Source: Azoarcus sp. (GTDB taxonomy: Bacteria; Pseudomonadota; Gammaproteobacteria; Burkholderiales; Rhodocyclaceae). Taken from it: DNA of 44,874 nt. The position numbers and the translations under genes are program-made. Of this stretch, positions 20,584-29,952 are shown piece after piece. The stretch lies in assembly GCA_020725025.1 (NCBI GenBank), contig DYFV01000042.1:1-44874 (forward strand), in the 5' to 3' direction. A model generated the notes under the pieces. That model saw only the letters and a list, made by a program, of their open reading frames with translations. It had not been told where the DNA came from and did no database searches. The number at the start of each line of letters is the position of its first letter. The stretch's first letter is position 1.

Positions 20584-21885
20584 ATGCCGTCGGTGCGTTC
20601 GCCATCCCCCGGAGTCCGCTTGAACAGTCCGAGCCCAGATCCTGCAGCCCCGTCCTGGCCCGCGCCCGTGCGGGCGCTCGCCCATCGCAACTTCCGTCTC
20701 TATTTCGCCGGCCAGGCGATCTCCATCCTCGGCTCCTGGGTGCAGCAGGTCGCGCTCGCTTGGCTGGTTTATCGCCTCACGGGCTCGGTGGCGCTGCTCG
20801 GCGTCACGACCTTCGCCGCCCTGCTGCCGCAACTGGTCGTGGGACCGCTCGCCGGCGCCTGGGTGGATCGCCAGGACAAGCGTCGGATGCTGATCGGTGT
20901 GCAGGCGCTCCTGGCGGGGCAGGCGCTGCTGCTGGCGGTGCTCACCGCCACCGGGACGATCGGTGCCACCCTGATCGTGGCGATGTCGGCGCTGCTGGGC
21001 GTGCTCAACGCCTTCGATACGCCGCTGCGCCAGTCGCTCATCAACAGCTTCGTGGGGGGCAAGGGCGATTTGCCGAACGCGCTGGCGCTCAACGCCATGC
21101 TCTTCAACATCGGACGCTTCGTCGGGCCCCCGCTGGCGGGTTTCCTGGTCGGGCTCACCTCGGAAGCGGTGTGCTTCGCGATCAACGCCGTCTCGTTCCT
21201 GGCCCTGATGACCGGCCTCCTGCTCATCCGCGTCGAGGCGCCGCCGCGGGCGACAGGCTCGATGGCCGCCGTGTTCCGAGAGGGCGTGCGCTATGCCTGG
21301 GCCGCCTATCCCATCCGCACCCTGATCCTGGTGCTGGCCGCGCTCAACATCACCGCCTCGAGCTATGCGGTGCTGCTGCCGGTCTTCGCCAAGGACATCT
21401 TCGCAGGCGACGCGACCACCCTGGGTTGGCTGTGGGGGGCGGCCGGCAGCGGCGCCTTCGCGGCCACCGTCTTCCTCGCCACCCGCAAGAGTCTGCCGGG
21501 GTTGGTGAAGGTGGTGCTCGCCGGCGTGGTGCTCTCCGCCTTGGCGCTGCTCGTCTTCGCGTACAACCGCAACATCGGCGTCGCCCTGGCGTCCATGGCC
21601 TTGCTCGGCTTCGGCATCTCGGTGTGCAACGTGGGCATCAACATGCTGCTCCAGAGCCTCGCGCCCGATCACCTGCGCGGACGCATCGTCTCCTTCTTCA
21701 GCTCGACCCGCTTCGGCTTCGACGCCATCGGCGGCCTCCTGGCCGGTCTGCTGGCCGCCGCGGTCGGAGCGCCGGCGGCGCTGCTGCTCGAAGGCGTGCT
21801 GCTCGCTGGCTTCACCGTGTGGCTCGTCGGCGCCCGGCGGCGGCTGCGCGCAGAAGTGGCGGCGGGCACGGCGGCGCTGGCATGA
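20584..21885 (+). CDS. MFS transporter (MFS_3 / enterobactin-exporter-like)
   Basis: The 433-residue membrane protein has about 12 hydrophobic helices and the MFS loop signature near DRQDKRRMLIGVQ after helix 2. The start of the domain, LAHRNFRLYFAGQAISILGSWVQQVALAWL, is typical of the MFS_3/EntS-like group that exports siderophores or small molecules. The first 25 residues are Pro/Ser-rich and a later start is possible. Its stop overlaps the start of the YitT-like gene (ATGA), so the two are coupled. The substrate is not known. Confidence 0.88.
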   Translation: MPSVRSPSPGVRLNSPSPDPAAPSWPAPVRALAHRNFRLYFAGQAISILGSWVQQVALAWLVYRLTGSVALLGVTTFAALLPQLVVGPLAGAWVDRQDKRRMLIGVQALLAGQALLLAVLTATGTIGATLIVAMSALLGVLNAFDTPLRQSLINSFVGGKGDLPNALALNAMLFNIGRFVGPPLAGFLVGLTSEAVCFAINAVSFLALMTGLLLIRVEAPPRATGSMAAVFREGVRYAWAAYPIRTLILVLAALNITASSYAVLLPVFAKDIFAGDATTLGWLWGAAGSGAFAATVFLATRKSLPGLVKVVLAGVVLSALALLVFAYNRNIGVALASMALLGFGISVCNVGINMLLQSLAPDHLRGRIVSFFSSTRFGFDAIGGLLAGLLAAAVGAPAALLLEGVLLAGFTVWLVGARRRLRAEVAAGTAALA

Positions 21886-22745
21886 AACCGGCCCTGCGCC
21901 AGGCGCGCAACCTCCTCTTCGCCACGGCCGGCGCGACACTGCTCGCGCTCGGCATCGTGGTGTTCCTGTCTCCCGCGCATATCGTGACCGGCGGGCCGCC
22001 CGGCATCGCCATCATCCTTTTCCACCTGCTCGGCCTCAGCAAGGGCCTCGTCATCCTCGTCGTAAACCTGCTACTGGTGCCTATCGGCTGGCGCGCGCTC
22101 GGTCCGGCCTTCCTCGCGCGTACCGCCTACGCGGTCACTGCCACCGCCGGCCTCACCGAGCTTCTCGCACGCCTCATGCCCGACCCCGCGGTGACCGCCT
22201 CGCCGCTGCTGAATGCCCTCTACGGCGGCATTCTGGTGGGCGCCGGCATCGGGCTGGTGTTCAAGGGCGAGGCGTCGGCCGGCGGCTGGAGCCTGCTGGC
22301 GCGCCTCATCGCCGAGCGCGTGCGTCTCGGCGTGGGGCAGTGCCTCTTCCTGCTCGACGGGATGGTGATCGTGGGCTCGGCCATCGTCTTCGGCGAGATC
22401 GAGCCGGCGTTGTGGGCGGGGATCGGTGTCTACGTCACCGGGCTGGTGATCGACCTCGTGCTGACCGGCAAGGCAGGGGCCAAGGTGGTGCACGTCTCCA
22501 CTGCGCATGCCGAAGCCCTCGCACCGCTGCTGACCGAGCGTCTTCGTGAGGCGGGGGCGATGGCCCACTGCAATACCATGACCGACCGCGAGGGCCGCGA
22601 CGTGATGTTCCTGGTGGTCGAGCCCGAGCAGATCAGCATGCTCGCGCAGGTCGTGCGCGAGCAGGATCCGGAGGCCTACGTGGTGGTGCTCGATGCGGTG
22701 GAGTTCTATGGAGGCGGGATGGCGGCCGCGTCGGGTCGAACGTAG
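21882..22745 (+). CDS. YitT-family membrane protein with C-terminal DUF2179 domain
   Basis: The 287-residue product has five to six hydrophobic segments in residues 1-190 (e.g. LLFATAGATLLALGIVVFLS and GLVILVVNLLLVPIGW) with the YitT feature IVTGGPPGIAIIL, and a soluble C-terminal DUF2179 domain (AKVVHVSTAHAEALAPLL, MTDREGRDVMFLVVEPEQIS). The family is sometimes thought to be transport-related, but no substrate is established. It overlaps the MFS gene by four bases and converges on the chemoreceptor gene across 56 bases of GC-rich sequence with a possible GGCGGC/GCCGCC hairpin. Confidence 0.87.
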   Translation: MKPALRQARNLLFATAGATLLALGIVVFLSPAHIVTGGPPGIAIILFHLLGLSKGLVILVVNLLLVPIGWRALGPAFLARTAYAVTATAGLTELLARLMPDPAVTASPLLNALYGGILVGAGIGLVFKGEASAGGWSLLARLIAERVRLGVGQCLFLLDGMVIVGSAIVFGEIEPALWAGIGVYVTGLVIDLVLTGKAGAKVVHVSTAHAEALAPLLTERLREAGAMAHCNTMTDREGRDVMFLVVEPEQISMLAQVVREQDPEAYVVVLDAVEFYGGGMAAASGRT

Positions 22746-22801
22746 CGGCGCCCTCGGCGGAGGCGGCCGGCATCGCCGCCCGCCACCCCCATTGCGGGCC
22801 C

Positions 22802-24451
22802 TTATCCTTCGAGCCTGAACCGCCGCACCGTCTCTCGCAGCTGTCCTGATAGCGTCGCCAGCTGTCGGGTGGCGTTGTCCACCTCCTGCGCGGAGCCGCT
22901 GTTCTTCGTGCTCATGTCGGCGATCTCGGCGATGCCGCGGGCGATCTCGGTGCTGGTGGAGGACTGCTCGGCAAGCGCAGCCGATACCTCGGTGACGGTC
23001 GAAACCACTTTTTGCGAGGCCGCGTCGATGCGGGAGATGGCCTCGCCCGCCTGGGCGGCGAGCGTCATGCTCTGCTCCACGGTGCGCACCTGCGCGTCCA
23101 TCGCCTTCACCGCCGAATCGGTTCCGGACGTGATGAGGCCCACGATGCGCGCGATGTCCTCGGTGGACTGGGCGGTCCGCTCCGCGAGCTTCCTCACCTC
23201 GTCGGCCACCACCGCGAAACCGCGGCCCTGCTCGCCGGCGCGGGCGGCCTCGATCGCCGCGTTGAGGGCGAGGAGGTTGGTCTGATCCGCGACATCCTTG
23301 ATCACCGTGACCACCGAGGCGATCTCCTTGGAATGGGCGCCGAGGCTGCGGATCGCCTCGGAAGACTCGTTGACCGAGCGCGCGATGCCTTCGATGTCCT
23401 GCACCACCCGGTGGATCACCTCGGCACCCTGGCGGGAGGTCTCGCCCGATTCGGTGGCGATGCCCCGCGCGTCGGCGGTGAAGTCGGACACATGGTTGAT
23501 GGATGTCGTCATCTGCTCGATCGCGGCGGCGATCGACTCGGCGGCGCCCGATTGCTGGCCGGTGGCCATGGAGATGGCGCCCGTGCTCTGGGCGAGCTCC
23601 TGGCTGGCGGTGGCGATCTGCTCGGCGTTTGACTGGATCACGCGCACCATGTTGCGCAGTTCCGTCTGCATGGTCTGCAGGGCGCGCACCAGGCTTCCGA
23701 TCTCGTCCTCCCGCTGCACCCGGATGGCGGTGGCGAGGTTGCCCGCGGCAATGTCGTTGGCGAAGCGGCGGGCGTCGTCGAGCGGGCGCACCAGGAAGTT
23801 GCGGGCGAAGAGGAAGCCGCCCAGGCCCGACAGCGTCGCGGCGACTACGATCGAGACGAGCATGATCGTCACCGCGCGCTGGAAGGCCGCCTGCTCGCGC
23901 TCGTAGTCGAGGCGCGCCTGCTCGAGCTGGGTCTCGATGAGCCCGCGGATCTCGTTGGCGATGGGATCGATGGCGGTGTAGAGCTCCCGCTCGGCGATGG
24001 CGTGGATCTCGCTCAGGGCGTTGAGCTTAAGCCGGTCGATCATGCGGTCGATGAGCTCGTTGCCCTTGGTCATGAGCGGCTCGGCCTTGACCACCAGCTC
24101 GCGCTCGGTCGGCGAAAGGTCGGCGCTGCGGAAGGCCTGCCATTTCTCGGCGATCACACGGCGCGCGTTCTCCATGGCTGCGGCACCGTCCTCGGGAGTG
24201 AGGTTGCCGTCGCGCACCTTCTGGGTGGCATTGACCACCGACACCGCGTACTGGTCGGAGATCACCTTGAGATCGCGAAGCGGAATGACGCGGTGGTTGT
24301 AGACGGCATCGAGGCCGTTCAGGGTCGAGTACATGCCCTTCACGCCGAACAGGCCCAGCAGCAGCGCGAGGCCGATCTGCGAGGCGATGGCCAGGTAGAG
24401 CATGCGCCGGACCGAGAGCGAGCTGGGGCGCGGGCTGTTGTTTCCGTTCAT
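22802..24451 (-). CDS. Methyl-accepting chemotaxis protein with four-helix-bundle sensor
   Basis: The 549-residue receptor has TM1 at about residues 17-38, a periplasmic helical bundle of about 160 residues of the 4HB_MCP type, TM2 at about 205-225, a HAMP linker ([20 protein letters not shown]) and a signalling domain with the hairpin tip [20 protein letters not shown] and [18 protein letters not shown]. No CheR/CheB-docking pentapeptide is seen at the C-terminus. ATG 24451 is preceded by GGAGGAGA, which decides it over an upstream in-frame codon. It lies downstream of, and on the same strand as, the LysR gene of the aromatic island, so sensing of aromatic acids is possible but is an inference. 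Confidence 0.92.
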   Translation of the reverse strand: MNGNNSPRPSSLSVRRMLYLAIASQIGLALLLGLFGVKGMYSTLNGLDAVYNHRVIPLRDLKVISDQYAVSVVNATQKVRDGNLTPEDGAAAMENARRVIAEKWQAFRSADLSPTERELVVKAEPLMTKGNELIDRMIDRLKLNALSEIHAIAERELYTAIDPIANEIRGLIETQLEQARLDYEREQAAFQRAVTIMLVSIVVAATLSGLGGFLFARNFLVRPLDDARRFANDIAAGNLATAIRVQREDEIGSLVRALQTMQTELRNMVRVIQSNAEQIATASQELAQSTGAISMATGQQSGAAESIAAAIEQMTTSINHVSDFTADARGIATESGETSRQGAEVIHRVVQDIEGIARSVNESSEAIRSLGAHSKEIASVVTVIKDVADQTNLLALNAAIEAARAGEQGRGFAVVADEVRKLAERTAQSTEDIARIVGLITSGTDSAVKAMDAQVRTVEQSMTLAAQAGEAISRIDAASQKVVSTVTEVSAALAEQSSTSTEIARGIAEIADMSTKNSGSAQEVDNATRQLATLSGQLRETVRRFRLEG

Positions 24452-24569
24452 CTGTCTCCTCCGGTCGCTCTTGCGGCGACGCATGTTGTCATTGAATTAT
24501 CGGGATCCAAATACGGCGGGCAGTGCGTCCGCCGGAGCCGAAAGGACAGTATCGGCTCGAGGCGCGGAA

Positions 24570-25469
24570 TCATGAGGGCAAAAGCAATTCCGCAGTCGTA
24601 TGGCGCACGAGTTCGATCATCGCCTGCTGGGTGAGCGTGGTCGGCCGCCGCGAGCTTACCGCGAGAGAGAGCTTGCCGCGAAGGTTGGGCTCCACGATGG
24701 GGCGCGTGACGAAAGCGCCGGGCTTGCCGAGCGAAGTCACCGCGTTCTTCGAGAGCACGGCGCTGCCGGCGCCGTCGGCGACGAGGTCGAGGATGGCCGG
24801 GATGCTGTCGATCTCGAGGGCGATCTGCGGCCGGCAACCCTGGGCCGCGAGCTCGGCCTCGACCAGCACCCGCATGGCGTTGTTGCGGCAGGGGATCACG
24901 AGCGGCACCTCAGCGAGCTCGCGCAGGGCAATGGGGCCGGATTCGGCGCCCTTGCGCCGCGGCTGAACCAGGAAGAGGTCCTCTTCGAGCAGCGGGATGG
25001 TGTCGATGTCGGGCGAGGCTGCGGCGTTGTAGAGCAGCGCGATGTCGAGCCGCCCGTTGATGAGCGCCTCCTGCATGCTGGACGACAGCCCTTCGCTGAT
25101 GGAGAGCGTGGCCTCCGGCAGGCGCGCGCGGAAGGTCCGTGTGAGGGGAACCGTGAGCATGCGCGTGAGGCTGGGCGGCAGGCCCAGCGCCACCCGGCCG
25201 GTGAGCGCGCCGCGTACTCGGGTGAGCTCCTCGCGGGCGCGCTCGACCTGGTGCAGCACGCCGCGGCCGTGTTCGAGCAGGAGCTTCCCGGCCTCGGTGG
25301 TGGTGACCCCGCGGCCGTTGCGGATCAGCAGGTTCTGGCGCAGCTCGACCTCGAGCAGCCGCACCTGGCGCGAGAGCGCCGGCTGAGCGATGTTCAACTC
25401 GATCGAGGCGCGGGTGAAGCTGCCGAGCTCGGCCACGCGCACGAAATACTCAAGCTGCTTGAGGTCCAT
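24570..25469 (-). CDS. LysR-family regulator, probable regulator of the protocatechuate 4,5-cleavage genes
   Basis: The 299-residue protein has a clear N-terminal winged helix (MDLKQLEYFVRVAELGSF, then TRASIELNIAQPALSRQVRL) and an effector domain beginning GRVALGLPPSLTRMLTVPL. It is divergent from the MFS transporter and the pathway operon, the usual place of a LysR activator. Its upstream region carries TAGCTG direct repeats and an inverted CTAGC/GCTAG pair (25507-25539), and shares a 16-base motif with the region in front of galD. Control of the lig operon is inferred from position and the shared motif. The chemoreceptor gene follows it on the same strand. Confidence 0.9.
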   Translation of the reverse strand: MDLKQLEYFVRVAELGSFTRASIELNIAQPALSRQVRLLEVELRQNLLIRNGRGVTTTEAGKLLLEHGRGVLHQVERAREELTRVRGALTGRVALGLPPSLTRMLTVPLTRTFRARLPEATLSISEGLSSSMQEALINGRLDIALLYNAAASPDIDTIPLLEEDLFLVQPRRKGAESGPIALRELAEVPLVIPCRNNAMRVLVEAELAAQGCRPQIALEIDSIPAILDLVADGAGSAVLSKNAVTSLGKPGAFVTRPIVEPNLRGKLSLAVSSRRPTTLTQQAMIELVRHTTAELLLPS

Positions 25470-25506
25470 AACGGCAGTCTAATGGATAGCCATATACGAA
25501 GAGATA

Positions 25507-25539
25507 CTAGCTGATATCGCAAAATTGAATAGCTGCTAG
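25507..25539. promoter_or_regulatory. Candidate LysR-binding region between the LysR and MFS genes
   Basis: CTAGC at 25507-25511 and GCTAG at 25535-25539 form an inverted pair, and TAGCTG occurs directly repeated at 25508 and 25530. On the minus strand 25522-25507 reads TTGCGATATCAGCTAG, which matches 14 of 16 bases in front of galD. The region is clearly AT-richer than its surroundings and lies 38-70 bases upstream of the LysR start. Confidence 0.5.
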
Positions 25540-25676
25540 CGTGGTGCACGCCTGTTCCAGGGGGGGGAGGGCAGTGCACAATGACCTCGGGATCGCAGGA
25601 TCCCGTCCCTACGCGATATCAGGCCCGGCGCCGGCTCGACTACCGGAACCCGAGGCCTCCCGAGGCACGCCCCCGA

Positions 25677-26900
25677 ATGTCCCCACCGCTCGTCATACTC
25701 GTCCTGTCCCTCTTGCTGGGCCTGCAGCCCATCACCACCGATCTGTACCTGCCCGCCCTGCCGGCCATCACCGATAGCCTGGGCGCGCCCGTGTCGCAGG
25801 CGCAGCTCACGCTCTCTGCGCTGCTGCTCGCCTTCGGCATTTCCCAACTCGTGTGGGGACCGCTCTCGGACCGGTTCGGGCGCCGGCCGGTGCTGCTGGT
25901 GGGGCTCGCGGCCTATACCGTCGCAGCGGTGGCGAGCGCCTTCGCCCCCTCGATGACCATGCTGATCGTATGGCGCGCGGTGCAGGGCGCGGCCATGGGC
26001 GCGCCGGTGATGTGCGCGCGTGCCATCGTGCGCGACCTCTATGCGCCCGAGTTCGGTGCGCGGATGATCAGCAAGGGCCTGTCCGGTCTCGGCGTACTCG
26101 CCTGCCTCAGCGCCCCCATGGGCAGCCTGCTGGCGCAGTTCCTGGGCTGGCGCGCGGCTCTGCTCGCGCTCGCGGTGGCCGGCGCGCTCACCCTCGCGCT
26201 GATCGCGCTGCGCTTCGAGGAGACGGTGAGGGCACCCAACCCCGACGCCCTGCGGGCGGGAAACCTCGTGCGCACCTGGAGCGCCATCCTGCGCCACCAC
26301 ACCTTCTGGTCCTTTGCCCTGCTCGCGGCAGCGACCTACGGCGGCCTGTTCACCTTTCTCGCGGCTTCCTCCTTCGTGCTCATCAAGGTGCTGGGGGTGT
26401 CGAACGCGATCTACGGAGTGCTGATGTTCTCGAACTCGGCCGCCTACATCGCCGGCACCGTCATGTGCCGCCGGCTGCTTCCAAGGTTCGGCGTGCGGCG
26501 CACGGTGGCGATCGGCGGAGCGTTTTCCCTGGTGGGCGGGACGCTGATGGGCGTGTTCGCGCTCGCCGGCGTGCAGAGCGTGTGGGCAATCATGCTGCCG
26601 GCCTACCTCTTCATGCTCGGTCACGGCGTCCACCAGCCCTGCGGCCAGAGCGGCGCCGTGGGGCCCTTTCCGCACGCGGCCGGGGCGGCTTCGGCGCTCT
26701 CGGGTTTCCTCATGATGCTTTCCGCCTTCGGCATGGGGCAGTGGCTGGGGACCGCCATGGACAATACGGTGTTCGCGCTCACCAACGGGATGTGGTTCTG
26801 GGGCGTGGCGACGGCGGGGGTGGCGTGGGGCCTGGTGCAGCGGGTGGAGGAGGCGCCGGCGGCGGTGCCCGCGGTGCAGGCGGCACCGGCGCGGGACTAG
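25677..26900 (+). CDS. MFS transporter of the Bcr/CflA type
   Basis: The 407-residue product has 12 predicted helices, the early DxLP motif (TTDLYLPALPAI), the loop signature GPLSDRFGRRPVLLVG and the helix-5 region GAPVMCARAIVRDLYAPE, all typical of Bcr/CflA drug-type exporters. ATG 25677 starts the conserved body; an earlier in-frame ATG at 25581 would add 32 residues of non-membrane sequence. It sits between the LysR gene and galD in the orientation of the pathway operon. Its role could be efflux of toxic aromatic intermediates or an unrelated compound; nothing in the sequence fixes this. Confidence 0.87.
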   Translation: MSPPLVILVLSLLLGLQPITTDLYLPALPAITDSLGAPVSQAQLTLSALLLAFGISQLVWGPLSDRFGRRPVLLVGLAAYTVAAVASAFAPSMTMLIVWRAVQGAAMGAPVMCARAIVRDLYAPEFGARMISKGLSGLGVLACLSAPMGSLLAQFLGWRAALLALAVAGALTLALIALRFEETVRAPNPDALRAGNLVRTWSAILRHHTFWSFALLAAATYGGLFTFLAASSFVLIKVLGVSNAIYGVLMFSNSAAYIAGTVMCRRLLPRFGVRRTVAIGGAFSLVGGTLMGVFALAGVQSVWAIMLPAYLFMLGHGVHQPCGQSGAVGPFPHAAGAASALSGFLMMLSAFGMGQWLGTAMDNTVFALTNGMWFWGVATAGVAWGLVQRVEEAPAAVPAVQAAPARD

Positions 26901-26908
26901 CGGCCCGT

Positions 26909-26990
26909 CCCGGATTCCGCTGGGGCTCCATCCGGGCGACGGGACGCCGCCGCGCTTGCTGGCCCCGGATCGAGTGCGACGGAATCCGGG
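26909..26990. repeat. Long-range 11-base inverted repeat between the MFS gene and galD
   Basis: CCCGGATTCCG at 26909-26919 is perfectly complementary to CGGAATCCGGG at 26980-26990, with 60 GC-rich bases between. It begins nine bases after the MFS stop. It may end or protect the MFS transcript, though there is no T-run. Confidence 0.5.
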
Positions 26991-27044
26991 GGCGGCGGCT
27001 GTGCCGCGCCAGCCGATCCGTCGGCGCTGAATTGCCTGGGGTTT

Positions 27045-27070
27045 GCTATCTCGAATTGCGATACCAGATA
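27045..27070 (+). promoter_or_regulatory. Candidate operator/promoter region of the galD-lig operon
   Basis: CTATCT at 27045-27050 and AGATAG at 27065-27070 form an inverted repeat. The second half overlaps TTGCGATACCAGATAG (27055-27070), which matches 14 of 16 bases of the element in front of the LysR gene and has the same orientation relative to the gene start. The galD ATG is 50 bases downstream. Confidence 0.5.
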
Positions 27071-27119
27071 GACCGTTATCCATCTGTTGAATCGCTGTGC
27101 CACGTACCACAATGGACCC

Positions 27120-28217
27120 ATGCAAACGTCCATTCCCGCTCTCTTCATGCGCGGCGGCACCTCCCGGGGGCCGTTCTTCAATGAAGCCGACCTGCCCGCC
27201 GACACCGCGCTGCGCGACCGGGTGCTGCTCGCGGTGATGGGCTCGCCCGATCGGCGGCAGATCGACGGCCTGGGGGGCGCCCACCCGCTCACCAGCAAGG
27301 TGGGCATCGTGCGCCGGAGCAGCGTGCCGGGAGTCGATCTCGACTTCCTCTTCGCCCAGCTCCAGCCGGAGAAGGACACGGTGGATACCACGCCCAACTG
27401 CGGCAACATGCTCGCCGCGGTGGTGCCCTTCGCCCTGGAGACCGGCATGGTCGCCCCCCAGGGCGACACCACGACGCTGCGCGTGCTCACCCTCAACACC
27501 GACATGCAGTGCGACATCACGGTGCAGACGCCGGGCGGGCGGGTGAGCTACGAGGGCGAGGCGCGCATCGACGGGGTGCCGGGGACTTCGGCGCCCATCA
27601 AGATCAGTTTCCTCGATACGGCGGGCTCGGTGTGCTCGGGCCTGTTGCCGACCGGAAACGTGCGCGACCTGATCGACGGGGTGGAGGTCACCTGCATCGA
27701 CAACGGCATGCCCCTGGTGATCTTCCGGGCGGAGGATGTGGGCCGCACGGGCTACGAGTCGGTGGCCGAGCTGAACGCCGACGCCGGACTGAAGGCGCGC
27801 ATCGAGCGCCTGCGCATCGCCTGCGGCCACGCGATGGGACTCGGGGACGTCACCAGCAAGAACTACCCGAAGATGACGCTGATCGCGCCCCCGCGCGCGG
27901 GCGGCAGCCTCACCACCCGCAGCTTCATCCCCCACGTGTGCCACGACGCCATCGGCGTGCTGGCGGCGGTCACCGTGGGCACGGCCTGCGTGCTGAAGGG
28001 CTCCGTCGCCGAGGGCATCGCGGTGGTGCCGGAAGGCAATCCGAAGACGGTGTCCGTGGAGCATCCCACCGGCGAGTTCTCGGTGGAGCTCGAGACGGAC
28101 CCAGCCGATCCCCAGAACGTCACCCGCGCGGCGCTGCTTCGCACCGCGCGGCTCATCATGCGCGGCGAGGTCATGGTCCCCGCCTCGGTCTGGAACAGGG
28201 AAGGAGAGCAAGCGTGA
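27120..28217 (+). CDS. galD: 4-oxalomesaconate tautomerase (PrpF family)
   Basis: This enzyme interconverts the keto and enol forms of 4-oxalomesaconate so that it can be hydrated by LigJ. The 365-residue product is a PrpF/DapF-fold isomerase: FMRGGTSRGPFF at residues 9-20, the Cys94 motif TTPNCGNMLAAV, and VCSGLLPTGNVRDLIDG later. PrpF relatives act on aconitate-type acids, but the position at the head of a full lig gene set supports the GalD/LigU activity. ATG 27120 gives the normal family N-terminus; an earlier in-frame codon adds 11 residues. The stop overlaps the GTG start of ligJ. Confidence 0.9.
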   Translation: MQTSIPALFMRGGTSRGPFFNEADLPADTALRDRVLLAVMGSPDRRQIDGLGGAHPLTSKVGIVRRSSVPGVDLDFLFAQLQPEKDTVDTTPNCGNMLAAVVPFALETGMVAPQGDTTTLRVLTLNTDMQCDITVQTPGGRVSYEGEARIDGVPGTSAPIKISFLDTAGSVCSGLLPTGNVRDLIDGVEVTCIDNGMPLVIFRAEDVGRTGYESVAELNADAGLKARIERLRIACGHAMGLGDVTSKNYPKMTLIAPPRAGGSLTTRSFIPHVCHDAIGVLAAVTVGTACVLKGSVAEGIAVVPEGNPKTVSVEHPTGEFSVELETDPADPQNVTRAALLRTARLIMRGEVMVPASVWNREGEQA

Positions 28218-29239
28218 TCATCGACATCCACGGCCACTACACCACCGCGCCCAAGGCGCTGGAGGAATGGCGCAACCGCCAGATCGCGGGCATCAAGGAT
28301 CCGGCGGCCATGCCGTCCGTGTCGGAGCTCGTGATCTCCGACGACGACATCCGCGAGACCATAGCAACCAACCAGCTCGCCAAGATGAAGGAGCGGGGCT
28401 CGGATCTGACCATCTTCAGCCCGCGGGCGAGCTTTATGGCCCACCACATCGGCGACTTCCAGGTGTCCTCCACCTGGGCCGCGATCTGCAACGAGCTCTG
28501 CTATCGGGTCGCCCAGCTCTTCCCGGACAACTTCATCGGCGCGGCCATGCTGCCCCAGTCGCCGGGCGTGGATCCCAGGACCTGCTTGCCCGAGATCGAG
28601 AAGTGCGTGAAGGAGTACGGCTTCGTCGCCATCAACCTCAACCCGGACCCCTCGGGCGGCCACTGGACCAGCCCGCCGCTCACCGACCGGCAGTGGTACC
28701 CGATCTACGAGAAGATGGTCGAGCTCGAGATCCCGGCCATGATCCACGTGTCCACGAGCTGCAACGCCTGCTTCCACACCACCGGCGCCCACTACATCAA
28801 CGCCGACACCACGGCGGTGATGCAACTGATCCAGGGCGACCTCTTCAAGGAGTTCCCGACGCTGAAGTTCGTCATTCCCCACGGCGGCGGCGCGGCGCCC
28901 TACCACTGGGGGCGATACCGCGGCCTCGCCCAGGAGCTGAAGAAGCCGCTGCTGAAGGACCATCTGCTGAACAACCTCTTCTTCGACACCTGCGTGTACC
29001 ACCAGCCGGGCATCGATCTGCTGACCCGGGTGATCCCGGTGGACAACGTGCTGTTCGCCTCCGAGATGATCGGCGCGGTGCGCGGCATCGACCCGGAGAC
29101 CGGCCACTACTACGACGACACCAAGCGCTACATCGAGGCGGCGAACCTCACCGCCGAGGAGCGCTACAAGATCTTCGAGGGCAACGCCCGCCGCGTCTAT
29201 CCGCGGCTGGACGCCGCGCTGAAGGCCAAGGGCCTGTAA
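28214..29239 (+). CDS. ligJ: 4-oxalomesaconate hydratase (amidohydrolase superfamily)
   Basis: LigJ adds water to 4-oxalomesaconate to give 4-carboxy-4-hydroxy-2-oxoadipate. The 341-residue product has the amidohydrolase-fold metal ligands His6 and His8 (MIIDIHGHY), His178 (AMIHVSTS) and His223 ([15 protein letters not shown]), and a Glu at 284 (FASEMIGAV), the position of the catalytic Glu in Sphingobium Lig[11 protein letters not shown] and [13 protein letters not shown] are further family marks. The start is GTG 28214, overlapping the galD TGA, with AAGGAGAG in front. This is the LigJ type, not the unrelated LmbE-like GalB of pseudomonads. Confidence 0.92.
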   Translation: MIIDIHGHYTTAPKALEEWRNRQIAGIKDPAAMPSVSELVISDDDIRETIATNQLAKMKERGSDLTIFSPRASFMAHHIGDFQVSSTWAAICNELCYRVAQLFPDNFIGAAMLPQSPGVDPRTCLPEIEKCVKEYGFVAINLNPDPSGGHWTSPPLTDRQWYPIYEKMVELEIPAMIHVSTSCNACFHTTGAHYINADTTAVMQLIQGDLFKEFPTLKFVIPHGGGAAPYHWGRYRGLAQELKKPLLKDHLLNNLFFDTCVYHQPGIDLLTRVIPVDNVLFASEMIGAVRGIDPETGHYYDDTKRYIEAANLTAEERYKIFEGNARRVYPRLDAALKAKGL

Positions 29240-29252
29240 GGGAGACACCAGC

Positions 29253-29942
29253 ATGTCCATCAACAATCTCGGCATCGTCAAGCGCAACATCGAGCGCACC
29301 GATCCCGCCATCGTCGAGCGCCTGTCGAAGTTCGGCGTCGCCACCATCCACGAGGCCTTCGGCCGCGCCGGCCTGATGAAGCCCTACATGCGCCCGATCT
29401 ACGCCGGCGCCCACCTGTGCGGCACCGCCGTGACCGTGCTGCTGCAGCCCGGCGACAACTGGATGCTGCACGTGGCGGCCGAGCAGATCCGCCCCGGCGA
29501 CGTGGTGGTGGCGGGCTGCACCGCCGACAGCACCGACGGCTTCTTCGGCGATCTGCTGGCCACCTCCTACCGCGCCCGCGGCGCCAAGGGCCTCGTCATC
29601 GACGGGGGCGTGCGCGACGTGAAGGACCTCACCGCCATGGGCTTCCCGGTCTTCAGCCGGGCGATCCACGCCAAGGGCTGCACCCGCGCAACCCTGGGGT
29701 CGGTGAACGTGCCGGTGGTGTGCGCCGGGGCCATCGTGAACCCGGGCGATGTGGTGGTGGCCGACGACGACGGCGTGGTGGTGGTGCCGCGGGAAGTGGC
29801 CGCCCAGGTGGCCGATGCGGCGGAAGCCCGCGAGGCCAACGAGGCCGCCAAGCGCGAGCGCTTCGCCGCCGGCGAGCTGGGGCTCGACATGTACAAGCTG
29901 CGCGAGCCCCTCGAGAAGGCCGGCCTCAAGTACATCGACTGA
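29253..29942 (+). CDS. ligK: 4-carboxy-4-hydroxy-2-oxoadipate aldolase
   Basis: LigK splits 4-carboxy-4-hydroxy-2-oxoadipate into pyruvate and oxaloacetate, the last step of the pathway. The 229-residue product is of the RraA-like class II aldolase fold: the metal/pyruvate site is [14 protein letters not shown] with Arg121 and Asp122, and the loop [14 protein letters not shown] carries the family GDLL motif. [20 protein letters not shown] is the typical N-terminal part. It starts 13 bases after ligJ with GGGAGA in front, and ends 10 bases before the dehydrogenase gene. Confidence 0.93.
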   Translation: MSINNLGIVKRNIERTDPAIVERLSKFGVATIHEAFGRAGLMKPYMRPIYAGAHLCGTAVTVLLQPGDNWMLHVAAEQIRPGDVVVAGCTADSTDGFFGDLLATSYRARGAKGLVIDGGVRDVKDLTAMGFPVFSRAIHAKGCTRATLGSVNVPVVCAGAIVNPGDVVVADDDGVVVVPREVAAQVADAAEAREANEAAKRERFAAGELGLDMYKLREPLEKAGLKYID

Positions 29943-29952
29943 GGTTTTCATC

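Noticed and set aside
25536..28211. An 891-codon minus-strand open frame opposite the MFS gene and galD
   Set aside because: It has the same antisense composition bias (His/Arg/Gly/Glu-rich) and spans two genes with convincing families on the plus strand.
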